NCBI GenBank assembly: GCA_946699065.1
Contig: CAMPDV010000045.1
Span: 310,001 to 374,000 of the forward strand
Length of the DNA stretch: 64,000 bases
Source of the DNA: Loxodes magnus
Taxonomy: Eukaryota > Ciliophora > Karyorelictea > Loxodida > Loxodidae
Direction: 5' to 3'
The number at the start of each line of letters is the position of its first letter. The first letter of the stretch is position 1. Shown here in pieces: positions 49,993 to 62,736 of this stretch. Position numbers and translations under genes: made by a program. Below the pieces are notes generated by a model that had not been told where the DNA came from, ran no database searches, and saw nothing but the letters and a program-made list of their open reading frames with translations.

Positions 49993-51495
49993 TCATAATT
50001 TCCTCCAGCTTTTAGTCTTAAAATCAAGAGTGAATAACTGATTCTTCAAGTTGAAATGATAAGATTACTCTCTTGAGTACTGAGGAATATTCCTTGAATA
50101 ATATTTATTATATTCTTATGCGAATTCCACTATAGTTTTCCCATCGTATAAGCATACATTTTTTAAGAGATTGTTAGCATTTGAGAATATAAAAATTCCT
50201 TATTATGGAACTTCGAGAGACATAGTAGTTGAAGCTTGAGGAAGAACTACGTTAAGTTTATTTCAAACGTTTTTTATGTTGGAATAAACATAAATGGAAT
50301 TCAAGCAATGATTCTTCCACCATCCACCAATACTAAAAAGCTCATCATTTAGAATAGCACAACTATGGCACTCGCACTTTATCAAAAAATCTGCAATCGG
50401 TTTACTTTTTTCTTCTAGTAAATCGAAAACTTCACATCCTTGGAATGAAAAAGATCCTGATATTAGGTAGACTTCATTTTTATCTTAAACCATTCCAGTA
50501 TTAGATCTTTGGAACAATGTTTCAAACTCTTTAGGATTTCCATCTTTGATTAAAGTTAGTCTCTTTTTTTACTGTCATCCTCCTTGAACGATAATACTAT
50601 TTACATCTATCTGTAAAGTTGTATGGAATTACTAAAATTTAGAAGTTTAAATAGCTTTAGTATTCTTTTTGCTAGTATTAATTTCATAGCAAAGAATATT
50701 ATTACAATCCGACTTACTAAAGAGCAGAATATTTCGTTCTTATTAAGTAGATTATGCACTATGTAAGGAATTCCTAACTTATTCTAGTTTCTTTTCGATG
50801 TTCAAAACAAAGTTGGTTTGTGTTTCAACTAGATCTATAAAATTTAAATTGGTAAACTTCTCCAAAACTTATGATCATTCTTACTAAGGTTTCAATAAAA
50901 AGTTAAGGTTCTAATCCATTAGAATCATTTCGTTCACATCAGTTGGAAATTAATCTTGCTTAACTTTATTCCAAGAAGTAGAAACATCGTTGAGATCTAG
51001 TTGTATTGAGTCAATTCAATTCGTAAAGTATTATAGGTAATGCTCCTACTTCTTTTGTAAATCTTGAATCAGTTTCTATATCTAATTTTCTAAGAATTGC
51101 TTAAAATTCGCTTAGATATTTTGTAATCTATATTACTGCTCTTTTAATTCATTAACCTTCTGATCAATATTTGTGTATTACTATTTTAGAGTTTGAGCTT
51201 TTCTATTGATAGATTAAAGTATTTCTTAAGCCTAAATTGGCAACTCTCTTGTTTAGTGCATAAAATGCTGCTCTTTACATTTTTAGCATATCTGTACTTA
51301 TTCCTAGAGACAAAAATCTGAGTAATGTAATCTGTGAATTCTGCATATTTTGGTGTCTCTATGCTAGTAGATATTATCTTTACTTGTACTTATCATTGCT
51401 TAGCCTTAAAGCCCTGTAGATTAAACTTGAGGATTTATATTTAATTCTTAATTTTAATTTTGGATTTAATTGGAAGAGCTCGATCCACATCCCAT
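49993..51495 (-). CDS. TRIM-like B-box / coiled-coil / kelch protein with N-myristoylation-type start
   Basis: 500 residues from ATG 51495. The N-terminus MGCGSSSSN fits an N-myristoylation plus palmitoylation signal, suggesting membrane attachment. Residues about 46-85 form a B-box zinc finger (CRIHRLHYSDFC, CQKCKEQHFMHQ) with C-x2-H, C, C-x2-C, H-x2-H spacing. A long Gln-rich coiled coil occupies about residues 85-255. The C-terminal half has kelch-like blades (IIVQGGWQQ, YLISGSFSFQG, LFSIGGWWKNH, IYVYSNIKNVWNKL). There is no RING before the B-box, so ubiquitin-ligase activity is not expected from the sequence. Trp is encoded by both TGG and TGA (GGW, VWN). The stop is TGA 49993, two codons before TAG-TAA. 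TRIM-kelch proteins are substrate or cytoskeletal adaptors. The specific role here is unknown. Confidence 0.8.
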
Positions 51496-51549
51496 TCCTC
51501 CAAGCTATTTTCTCACTCTAAGCAACCGTTTTCCTGCTTTCAAAAGGAA

Positions 51550-53670
51550 ACAATTTTATCCTATAAAAGTACTTTAAATAAACTTACCTAAAGAACTACA
51601 GAGCTAGATTCTACAATAGCCGTTAAAAGCATTATGGATTTAAATCATTTTATAATAATTACAATTTGCCAAGATTTAAGCGTAATTTAGTTATCAATAT
51701 TTAGAATTATTCTTAATTATTACTTATCAACTACATATCACATCTTTGAGTTAAATTAAGAGCTTTTAATCTATTAACTCAATCTACAGTCTATATTTCC
51801 TAAAAGCCTCTAAGAATAAATACTTACCTTGCTCTATGATTTATGTATTTCTCTTACTTTATTAATATGCTTAAATAGCTATTCGCTATTCTTTAAAAAG
51901 AAACATACCTTTGCTTACTTCTACATTTAAACCTATTAGGCTATAAAATTAAGAAAAAATAAGATAAATTTGAATAAAGCTAACTACTAGCATCTTTCTA
52001 CTAATTCCTAATTTATATGATATATCTCAGGGATATTTAGTTAAGCTATTATATATAACTGTAATCAATTGATTAATTAGAACTTATTCAATATTTCATC
52101 CTTAATTTACTAATTCATTTTGTTTAGCCTAATTAATAAGAAAGTGATAGCCTAATTTATAACTGATTACTACTAACCTTTATTACACACTAGCTGGTAT
52201 ACAAAGAAGAGTTATAAAAGGTATAATATAATTTATAGGTATTACTTGGAGTTAGGTTATATGAAGTGAGATATTAAAGTTGAGATAATGTATAAATTGA
52301 TTCTCATATTGCCTTTAGTCTAATATACTGAAATAAATAACTTATGATTAACTACTATATCTTTAGCTTTTAATAGATATTAAAGTTTATTACTAAAACT
52401 GATCCTAGGAAGAAATTATCAAGTTTCATTCAAGCATCAATACCTAGTTAGCTAGCAATTTATCTATATTACTTTTAGAAATTTTATTAGATATGAAGCT
52501 AGTTTATAAGGCTTTAGAATATCCCTACTATGTTAGATTATAGGAATTTATTATTAATAGAGGGTTATTAGATTTTAGTTTTAAAACTGTCAGAGTATTA
52601 TATGGAAAAAATTCCTAACTAAAGAAAACTGTAAGAAATGAATTTAGGAGTTTAGCTGTACACTTACCTATGGACCCAGTTGCTTAATTTCTTAAATAGC
52701 TTTATAGTGCTAAGCCAATTTAAATATAAATTAGATTTGTATAAATTATGCTTTAAAAACCTTATTAATTCATTCTTTTAACGATTTTTTAAAATAACTA
52801 AATCCTAAAATTTTTAGAAGCAAGTTGATGCATTAGTAGTACACAAGAGAAATAATACTAATAATAAATTAAATAATAGAAAGCTTTAAATTTAGATTTG
52901 GATAATTGTCATAAATAGAATAGGTGGATTAGATAAATTACTTATTAATTAATTTCAGTATTAATCAAAAAAGGTAATTATTTATACACAAATTCTTAAG
53001 AAGTATACTCTTTATTCAAGAACCAAATATTAAGTCTATTTAAAAAATCAAGAATCATGCTATAGCAACTAATAACTAAAAATTTAAGTGTGAAAGTTAA
53101 ATTAAAATCTTAGATAATAATATAGCAAGAAGTTGAATAAATAGAGCTTAAAGTTTCTGAAGATAGCTACTAAGCATTTAATTAGCTTTCTTTGCAGTCT
53201 CTTACTTCCTACTTCGAAATACTAATTTAAATTCTAAGGCATAAAGTTTAGAATAATAATGTTTATAAGATTTAGAGTTATAAGGACAAATATTAAAATC
53301 ACTTCTAATTTAATTAAAGATAACCTTGCTTATTAGTTTTAGATAAATTTTAATTAGATTAAAATTAGTTTATAATCAATTATTTTATTTAGATTTCTTT
53401 TAAATTAATTAATTTTTATTTAACTTTCAAATTTAATTAAAGGAAACCATTTATTTCTAGGACTTGCTTACTTTTATAAATAGCTGTAAAAAATGATTTA
53501 GCTTCTTTATAAAACTTTAAATCCTGTTGAAAAATATTCATAGAGAGATTTTTTAGTATAATTGCATCTTAATGATGCTTCTTACAAGATTCGAAGGAAA
53601 AATAGTCTGATTAAAGGGAAGATTATGAATTAATAGTCTGATTAAACATTTAATTGCTTAAAAATTAACT
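51550..53670. other. AT-rich intergenic, nothing recognised
   Basis: No protein-like frame, tRNA or repeat seen. Confidence 0.45.
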
Positions 53671-53674
53671 TAAG

Positions 53675-54502
53675 CTACTTTTCAATTAGTTCCATCCTCT
53701 TTATCTAGCTTTCCTCTACAAATGTATACATTATTTAGTTTTCCTTCTAACATCTCCTAGCTAAATTTTGCCATGATTATGGAAGGGAGCAATTTATAAC
53801 GAATTTAGCATCTGATTTCTAAAGAAAAGCTGCTGATTATTCATCTGTTAGCATGATTTAAAAAAAATCAAGTTAGCATCTATTCCACTAGTCTTGCACA
53901 ACTTAAGGATCCATTTAGTTTGTAACTTTAAAATTAAACTAAGCATCTCTTAAAATCCCCGCTAGTATCCACTAATTTAGATCATCAGTAAAAATAATAG
54001 TTTATTTCCATTGCTACTTATTCTACGCTAATAGACTTTACAGCTTTTACATCTTTTGCTGCTTATTTGTATAAGTTATATAATATTGATTAAATCTGTT
54101 TTTAAAAGGTCTAACGAAGCTTAAATAGCAAAAGTTGGTAGTAATTTCGTATTTTAAAACCATAAGAGGAATTCTCCTGAAAAGGTCTGAAGTGATATTT
54201 GCATATTAGGCTTTTTAGACTTATTTTCTTACATACAGAAGCTTTGTAGCTTGTATTTCCTTATCGAAATGTTCAGTTCACTCTTTATAGACTCTTTTCT
54301 CTTTTTAAGTTTTCCTTAGTCACTTTTTTAAATTTAGCTGTTTCTCTTTAACTTTTTACATTTTAGCTATTATCAATATTGGTATAAAAAGAGCAAGCAA
54401 GTAAATAAATGTATGAATTTATAAAGCTCTAGAGAAATTCTTAAGACCAAATGACTGCTTAATAGGTTAGATCTTATATCGTTTTGGTTATATTAAAATC
54501 AT
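53675..54502 (-). CDS. Membrane-anchored protein with divergent helicase-C-like region
   Basis: About 275 residues from ATG 54502. A hydrophobic helix (HTFIYLLALFIPILIIAKM) at residues 29-48 is followed by a strongly basic, charged segment. The C-terminal half resembles the second RecA-like lobe of superfamily 2 helicases: TIIFTDDLNQ (motif IV-like), QIMLTDEQSAAFLQKS and KFVINCSLPQSWQNLARR (motif V/VI-like). No Walker A or DEAD-type first lobe is present, so ATPase activity is unlikely. The similarity is weak and by eye only. Trp is encoded by TGG and TGA. The end is placed at TAG 53675, because no in-frame TGA follows for several hundred bases; an intron or another stop choice could change this. 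Confidence 0.5.
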
Positions 54503-54932
54503 TTATAGCCTTAAGATCTATTAATGAGATGTAAAAATTGCAATAGTACGTTATTTAGTTTATGAGATATAGTTGATTGATAATCAATAAGCACATAATC
54601 AAGTACATTTGAAGAACATTTATGTTCTTAGGTCTTAATAAATTCTAGTCACTCCTAATAATTTACATTGCACACATATTAAGCAACTTTTTAAAAAATA
54701 TAGAAAGATTAGATAATAAGCTATTCTTTGAAAAGCACTAAATGAGATTGATATAAATGAATATAATAATTAGCATTAAATTAATAATTTCATTATACTG
54801 TTTTAAGATAAAAGGGATTATATTCCACACTGAGAAATATATAATGAGTTCTGAAAAATTAGAGATATTTTAATTTGAGATAGCCTTATAAACTTAACAT
54901 AATTAAGATTTTTTATTAAGAGTTGTGCCTTT

Positions 54933-56888
54933 TCAAGCAAATTCAATCAGAATATCATCCAAAGCAACTATGTCTCCTATTCTATAATGGATTTTATTTA
55001 CTATTCCCGGTTTTTCGCTTTTGATAATACTTTGCATTTTCATGGCTCCCAAAACCAAAAGTTCTTAGTCAGAGGTTACTTCCTGACCTTCTTTCACTGC
55101 AATGGAAAGAACCTCTCCTGGCATAGGAGCAAATACTTCTTTGCTTGATCTGTTATTCTTTAAGATTGAAGCAAATTGAAGCAATTCAAACTATCTTTAT
55201 GTATAAATAAAAGCATCTTCAAGTCCACCTTTATATTGTAGTTTAAATCGCAGATTTGATTTATCGCATATTTAAATGGTTTCCCCATCTATAACTATAG
55301 AAGGAGAAAAAGAGTCCCACTCTAACGGAATTGTATGGTTTCTTATTTTTTGAGGTGTCATTTCTTCGTGAGTTATTATGCCACTCACAACTTTTTTTTC
55401 TTGTAAGAGACACGAATAAAATGTATTACGTATATGTACAATATAGTGTATTTACTCATCAATAGGTTTTTTTTCTTTTTCTCTAAACAAAAATGCTGCT
55501 ACTTCAGCTAAATATCTTCGATCTTCTTCAGGCAATTGTCTGACTACATACCCTTAAGGCCATGTTTCTTTAATAAAATTGGTTGTATAGTTTCCTTTCT
55601 CAAAGTTCTTATTACTTAAAACATCTCTACAAAAATTGATGTTATTATTAAATCCTCTTATTATAAACTCTTCTAATGCTTACTTTAATTTGCCTATTGC
55701 AATATCTCTAGTTTATCCATCTGTTGATATTTTGCATATAATAGGATCATAAAATACAGGAATTTCATCTCCTTCAAAAACTCCAGAATCACATCTTACG
55801 TTCTAAGGTTCTTTATAGTGTGTTAACCATCCTACGCTTGGTAAAAATCCTTTTAACGGATCTTCAGCATATATTCTAGCTTCAATTGCATGACCTTTCA
55901 TTTTTACTTAGTTCTATGACAGGGATAAACTTGATCCGGAAGCTATTCTGATCATTTCTTCAACCATATCAATACCAGAAATTAACTCAGTTACAGCATG
56001 TTCAACTTACAGTCTAGTATTCATTTCTAGAAAATAGAAATTTTTATTTTTATCAATTAAGAATTCAACTGTACCAGAAGACTCATAATTCACTTATCTT
56101 GCTAAGGCAACTGCCTATTTACCTAATTTTTCTCTTAATTCTTATCCTATAAATATGGAAGGACTTTCTTCAATTACTTTCTAGTTTCTTCTTTATATAG
56201 AACACTCACGTTCAGGAAAATAAATAATATTTCCTTTTGAATCTCCTAAAATTTAAAACTCGATATGCCTTGGTTCTTCAATATATTTTTCAATGTATAT
56301 TGAATTATTTCCAAAAACATTACTTGCTTCATCTTTTGCAAGTCGATAGCATTCTTAAAGCTACTGTTTATTTCATGCTATTCTCATACCCTTTCCACCG
56401 CCACCGACAGTTGCTTTTATAATTATTGGATATCCTATTCCATCGGCTATTTCTTTAGCATGTGTTTCATCTTTAATTTCACCGATAAATCCTGGAATAA
56501 TATTAATTCCTGCATTTTATGCTATAATTTTTGATTCTATTTTATTTCCCATCGCTTCAATACCCCTAATATTAGGCCCTATGAATTTAATACCATTTTC
56601 AGCTAAAGCTTTAGAGAATTCAATACTCTCTGATAAAAATCCATATCCTGGATGAACGGCATCTACATTTCTACTCTAGCAAACTTGCAGAATTTTATCA
56701 ATCCTCAAATAAGATTGCTTTGGAGGTGCAGAACCTATAAAAACAGCTTCATCAGCTTCTCTTACATGTCTAGATCTACAATCCACCTAAGAATAAACAG
56801 CTGTAGTTTTAATGCCAAGCTTTTTGCAAGCACGAATGATTCTACAAGCGATTTCTCCTCTATTAGCAATTAAAATTTTAGAAAACAT
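54933..56888 (-). CDS. PCCA: Propionyl-CoA carboxylase alpha subunit (biotin carboxylase / biotin carrier)
   Basis: 651 residues. It carboxylates enzyme-bound biotin with ATP and bicarbonate for conversion of propionyl-CoA to methylmalonyl-CoA, normally in the mitochondrial matrix. Seen: [20 protein letters not shown] at the N-terminus; [12 protein letters not shown]-grasp loop GGGGKGMRI near residue 162; RRNQKVIEE; EMNTRLQVEH near 291; YDPIICKI; the PCCA-specific RGFNNNINF region; and a C-terminal biotinyl domain with AMKM near residue 617. The sequence follows PCCA rather than methylcrotonyl-CoA carboxylase throughout. There is no intron. Glutamines are largely TAA/TAG; the Trp codons checked are TGG. 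It ends DILIEFA-TGA where homologues end. The usual EHPVTE reads EHAVTE, and the start lacks an obvious mitochondrial presequence, so a 5' exon may be missing. The beta subunit is not in the window. Confidence 0.95.
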
Positions 56889-57578
56889 ATTTAAATTATA
56901 AACCTTCTAGCATTATTTAAGAATGGCTTTTAACATCCTCCTTAATTTTTAAACCCATATGATTTAACCTAATAGCTTTTAATTATGACCACTGTATACT
57001 TCTTTAGATTATTCCTTTAATGGTATCGACACCACTTAGTCAATTAAGCCATATTAAAGATATTTTTTTAAGAATTTACTCTTTAAATTATCTAGCTTAT
57101 ATTTTAAAGGTTGATCATTAAATTAGAAGTACAATGAAAATAGTTAATTTAACAGCAAGGCTAGATTAAAAGCTAATTAAACTAAATAAAAAGAGAAAGA
57201 GCTAAACAATTTTAAATACTTAAACGTTATAAGAATTCTGAAATCCTTATTACTCAATAAAAACTAATTGATTGTGATGAATACATTTATACCAAGCATT
57301 AGTAGATATGAGGAAACACTAGTATGACTTTTTAAGATATTAGTGAAGTTTTAATTAGTTTCTTTATTTTTATACTATTAATACTAATACTCAAGAAAGT
57401 TTAAGTATTATATAAATGGAAATAGTGAATTATAAAAATATTAGAGCTGTATAAATAGAATTTTTAGTTAATAGAAACAAGAATTAAAGCTAATAATTTA
57501 GCTTAGCTTAGGAAATTTTAAGAGATGCTTAATTATTTATTTTTATTTATTTTATTATTAAATCTTAATTGTAAAAAC
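56889..57578. other. Intergenic, nothing recognised
   Basis: AT-rich sequence between the carboxylase start and tRNA-Asn. It presumably holds the carboxylase promoter, but no element can be named. Confidence 0.4.
57573..57577 (-). terminator. Pol III T-run terminator of tRNA-Asn copy 2
   Basis: TTTTT on the minus strand one base after the tRNA. Confidence 0.8.
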
Positions 57579-57651
57579 GCCACCGGGTGGACTTGAACCA
57601 CCGACCTTTTGGTTAACAGCCAAACGCTCTAACCTATTGAGCTACGGAGGC
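57579..57651 (-). tRNA. tRNA-Asn (GUU), copy 2
   Basis: Identical over 73 nt to the copy at 47659-47731, with anticodon GTT and the same U-U mismatch in the acceptor stem. The 5' flank is shared for ten bases and the 3' flank only for the short T-run, so the two genes are dispersed copies rather than part of a longer duplication. Confidence 0.97.
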
Positions 57652-59420
57652 TTATTTATTCTTTTTTCATTGCTTAAATAATTGTAAAAGATTGCTCTTA
57701 CCACCAACATAGGTATTCATACCTTAGCTTAAATAAATAAAATAGATTGAAAATTATTACAATTAGCTAGATTTAAATATATTTAATAAAAGGAAATTCA
57801 AATAATCCTTATATAGCCTGGTCTTAAGATTACATCCTATAAGATTAATTATTTCCTTAGCATTTTTTTTGTAACTAAATACAAAGAATTTAAGACTTGT
57901 ATTTGAAGATAATTAATTTACTATTACTATCTTTTCTCTAGTATCTATCATTTTTATTAGAATCATCTAAGAATTTATTTTTCAATTTCTTTAATCAATG
58001 AATATTTAATTTTAATTTTGGATTCAGATTTATCTTCTTGCTAGTATAATATTTTTATATAATGCCAACTACTTTGCTGTCGATATATCTGTTCTAATTC
58101 TCTAATGAAGTTTATTAAAATGTTAAGATTTTACCATAAATCTGGGATATACATTAAAAATGAAAAATATTGAGGTTTTTCTAACTAATTTTCTGAAATA
58201 AAATCCTTCAAATTATTCCTAGTATAAGTCTTAAGAAATGCAGTTATAATTTATTGGCATAATCCAAAATAAAAGTTCTTAAAGTAGATAATTATCTTAG
58301 ACACTTCTTCATAAAATAAAATTAATATAATTAATGATTTATTTAATTGGATTATTATTTATAAAATGACAGTGTTTCTATTGGCTTATATATTAAATGG
58401 TATATTTTAATTTAAGATAGCTTTTGATTTATTCTATTTTGATGACTATTCATTTTGAGTCAAATGATTATTGATTATTTTTCATTAAACCAAACAAAAT
58501 TGACATCTTTTATTTTATCCTTCTCTTGTATTTTCAGCTATTAAATTAGAAATCGTCTATGTATCACTTAAATCAAGAGCATAATTAATAAAATGATTTA
58601 TTTAGTTTATTATTTTTTCGCTCTTTTAGTTTAAGATTTAATAATTATATTCCAAGTGTAAATTTTATGAATAATAGACTCCAATTCCATAACTTACTAA
58701 TATCTAACTAAGGATTAAATTTGCCTATTTTATACATAAAATTTTTATTGATAGACGCTTGCAAAAAATTAAGGATATTAAAGAGATTAATTTTTCATTT
58801 TCGCTTTGCTATTTAAATCAAAATAATTATTAAGTTTGATGAATAAAAAAATGCTTATAACAATATATTTCATATTTATAGATTTAATTGAACAAGCTTC
58901 TCAATTTTCTCTAATAATTAATAGCATCTATAATCTTAGTTTTGTCTCGTAATTTTAAATAATAAAGCTAAATATTCAAATAAGAATTTAGATATTAAGA
59001 TCATATATAAATTATGTTGATATAATTCTTCTAAATTTCATTTCACAAGGATTAAAATTTGACCTCAAACTCTTTTAGTTATATAAGATTTAAGCTTTAT
59101 CCTTTTCATAATTCCAATTTTATGAAAAGAAGTGAGTTAAATAAATATAAATAGAAATAATTTACCAGTCAAGTGTTAAATTAATAAATTTTAATTGAAT
59201 CTTATTATTTGTTTTAAAATTTTTTTTTTAATTGATGAAAAAAGAAGAAAAAGGTAATAAAAATAAAAATAATGATATACCATTAATTAAATAATTTAGA
59301 TGCTTTTTAAAGTTAAAGTTAAACGAAATAATAATACTTCAACTTCTATTTAATAAAATTTTTAGATTTAATTTTAAAGAAAATATTTATTTTAGTATTA
59401 TATTAATAAAAAATTAGAAT
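57652..59420. other. AT-rich intergenic, nothing recognised
   Basis: No protein-like frame, tRNA or repeat was recognised. The first 360 bases left of the RING gene could belong to it if its stop is the TGA at 59065. Confidence 0.4.
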
Positions 59421-59427
59421 ATTAATT

Positions 59428-62400
59428 TTAAATTAGTGCAATTCCTAAGTCTCTAGCAATTTCTTTATATTTTTCAACGCTAACAGGCTTTCTACAGTTT
59501 TGACATAAAAAATTAGAGTAAAAATAGATTTGCAGCATTCTATTGCATTTTAAAATTCATAACTTCATACAATATTAGCAAAAACAATGTCCACATTCTA
59601 ACTTATAAAATTTTTTATTAATCAAAGTTTTCTACAAGCAGTTATCATTTTGGCATTATTCCCACATTTTCAAACTTTTCTCAGTGCTATATTAATTTTT
59701 TAAACTTTAACTACTTTCTTTTATTTTCAAAATATTTGCTTAACTAAACTCTTTAAAGCAAAGTTTGCATTCTTGTTAACTTTTGTTACATTATAAGCAA
59801 ATTCACTTATTGCATCATAGGCAAATTATATTTTCCTCATTATTTTTTAAACAACTTCAACATTATGACTAGCCTGAGTTAAAATTTATACTTTATGCTT
59901 TATTCAATTCATTTCATTCAAGCTCTCCTATTAAATCTTTTAGAGACAATGGTTCTAATATTTCTCTTTCCTTGCATTCAGGACATTAAAAATCATATTT
60001 AATTGAATCTAAACTTCTATAAAAGCTGTGTTTAATTTTTAAATATTTAAGTTCTTTAAGCAAGCATATTTTACATAAGAATTTATTACATTTAAGATGG
60101 AACATTACTATCTTTTCAAAAGTTTGGCTGCAATGTAAGCATTATTTTATATTATTGACAATTTATTATTCTTGCTAAAGATTATAGTTTTAAAAATTGT
60201 TACTAGATCGTTTTTACTAACTAAAATCTAAATTTTAACTGTTAGAACTGTAATCTCCAATAAAATTCTTTAAGTCAGCTTCTTTTATATATCTAAAGCA
60301 AACTGGACATTTTATAAGTCTTTCTATTTAAATTCTAGAATCTTATAAATATTATTTTTCCTGCAATAAAATTACTTTTACGCAACCTCTACATAAAAAA
60401 TGATCTTTTTTACAAGTAAAAAGTTCATCTTTGTCTTCACTAGCAAAATTACAATTCTTAAAAGTACATAAATAACTTTACTTTTTATAGAATTTTTCTT
60501 AAATTAATTACTTTGAATACTTTACTTAAATATTTTACATTTCTTAGTCTTATTCTAGGTAATTCTATTGCTATCTTTGTTAATCTTTTAGATTTTAGTT
60601 GCTTAGTTTCTATTGATTCATTTTAAATAATTCCTATTATTTAATATTTTAAGCTTATAAATCTTAATTTAAGTTTTCTCTTAAAATTTAATTTTTATTA
60701 ACTCTTTTTAGATTCTATTTACATACACCACATTTCAAATCTTTTAAATTTATAGTTTCAATATCGTTTTTTTAATATTCTTCTAAAAGTTGTAAATCTT
60801 TCTCAAGACACTTTTTACACAAATAATGCCCACACTATAATAAGCAGGTAAGCTTATTTCCAAAAAGATTAGTACAAACTTCCATCTAACACTATGTTTT
60901 ATGAACATACTTCAGTTTTTCTTCTTCTATTTATTAATTTTCAATTTATTGAATTCTAAATAGAGCTTCTTGATATTTCTGTTCGTATACTTCTTTGCTT
61001 AATATGCTTTACAGATCCTCCTACTAAAATTCTTCAAAGCATCAACTGCATTTGATCGGTCGATTTTCTGATTCTACTGTAACTAAATCTCCTTTAGTAT
61101 CGACTTATAATTTTTATCTTAAACAGTCTCTGCAAAATTAATGATTACACTTTTTCAGAGTTATTTTTTCTTCATTATTTTTTGCTTTTCAGCACTCCTT
61201 ACAACTAAATTAAGTTTTAGCTAATTGTTCTTTTTCTTACTATTTGTAAAATTATTCAGTTTCTCATCCATAATTTTCTTTAAGTTTTTCTTCATACAAA
61301 ATATTGTATTCATTTTATCCTAAAATTGCTATATAATCCTTTTCTTTTAACTATTATTTACATTAGTAGCAGATGTTTCCACCATTTTCATATTCCAAAG
61401 TAATAAAAGGTTTTCCATTTAAAGAAATTAAATATAGTATGCATTTTTTGCAATAAGCATGTGAACAACTTAAAATGACCATATTTTCTTTTGTTTATTG
61501 TTTTTTACATATATAATAGCTACATTTATATATTTATTATTGTTCTTTTTCCAACTAGATGATTTATTTATTTTGCTATTTCTAATTCAATTGTAGATTA
61601 TCTACTTAAATTTTTTATTTTTAATGTTTTTCAGAATTATTCCTGAATTAATTTTATTAATTCGGCTAGTTAATAAAGCCATAGTTATATTCCTACTATA
61701 ATGCTAAATCTTAGTATTCTTAATATTTTTTCTCTCCTAAAGCACTTTTCAATTCATCTTACTCCAATTATTTATTGCAGATAGAACAGACTATTTAGGT
61801 ATAGTTTTATTGAAATTCGAATATGTTCATTTTATTTTATGTTCTTTCAACTATATACTCAGCTAGGCAATCTTTACAGAATACATGCTCACACTTTAAT
61901 GAAATTAGCTCTTTTTATTAATCTCCACAAAAGCATAATTTATTCATACATTTCTTTTGCAGCTCTTTTTGCTTAAGTTATTGCTAAAAAAGCGGCTTTT
62001 CTTGTTCTAGTCTTCTTTAATTAGCACTTTATTACAAATCTTCAAACATTTATAAGCCTACTATTTGTTATATTTCTCCTATGGATATTATGTGGTCGCA
62101 TTACCTATTTGGACATTTTGTTTCATATCCATTTTCATTTTCGTAACACACAAATAAACCCTTGGTTTTGTTATATAAATAGTTTCCTAAGCAAGCTTTA
62201 CAAAAAATATGCTAGCAGTCTAGTTATACCAAATCTTCTTAAGTATATTATTCAATACAAATCTTACTTTGGCATTTAAGAATTTGGCTAGGAATATTTT
62301 TATAAGAACGTGGTTAAATATTTTTTACAGATTACTGTTGATTATTTTATTAGCTTGCTTCTTCTTAAATATTCTATTAGAACTATTTAGCCCTCTATTG

Positions 62401-62736
62401 GATTTAATTCCTAAGTTCCTAAATTTTGACTAAATTTTAATCTTTTTAATCTTTCAATTAAATTATTTCTTAATTCTTTTACTCAATTGCTTAATCTTAA
62501 AGCTAATGTTCATATTGGATACTCTAAGTTTCTTTTTAAATAACCTATTAATAGGAATTTATCTTTTAAATGGTTTTTGCTGCTTCTATCTTTTATTTAC
62601 TTAATTAAATTCTCTCATCTAGTCTATTTATTTCCCTTGCTTTTTGACTTATAAGATCATTAGTATTTTTTTCTTATGCTTTTAAGTTTAGCAAATATTA
62701 ATGATTCTATTACAGTATCTAATTTAAGTCAGTCAT
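59428..62736 (-). CDS. Giant tandem-RING protein (about nine RING-type zinc modules)
   Basis: 1,102 residues from ATG 62736 in one uninterrupted frame. Residues about 1-150 are a Gln/Lys-rich coiled coil. Consecutive Cys/His modules follow, most with the pattern C-x2/4-C ... C-x-H-x-(F/Y)-C-x2-C ... C-x2-C. Examples: CQSKIC/CQHIFCKAC/CPNRQC, CMNKLC/CEHVFCKDC/CSIC, CSYYIC/CSHAYCKKC/CYQC, CKEC/CNHQFCRDC/CSWC, CQMEVC/CGHYLCKKC/CGVC, CTFKNC/DHFLCRGC/CPVC, CLHC/CNKFLCKIC/CPEC, a compact four-pair module near 59770-59860, and CQNDNC/CGHCFCQYC/CQNC at the end. They resemble RING1 of RBR ubiquitin ligases, separated by Gln-rich linkers. No IBR or catalytic RING2 was recognised. Several Trp are TGA, including CSWC and CWSC. 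The stop is placed at TAA 59428; if only TGA terminates, the end is 59065. Confidence 0.8.

Noticed and set aside
56237..56873. Two short plus-strand open frames
   Set aside because: Both are antisense to the carboxylase gene.
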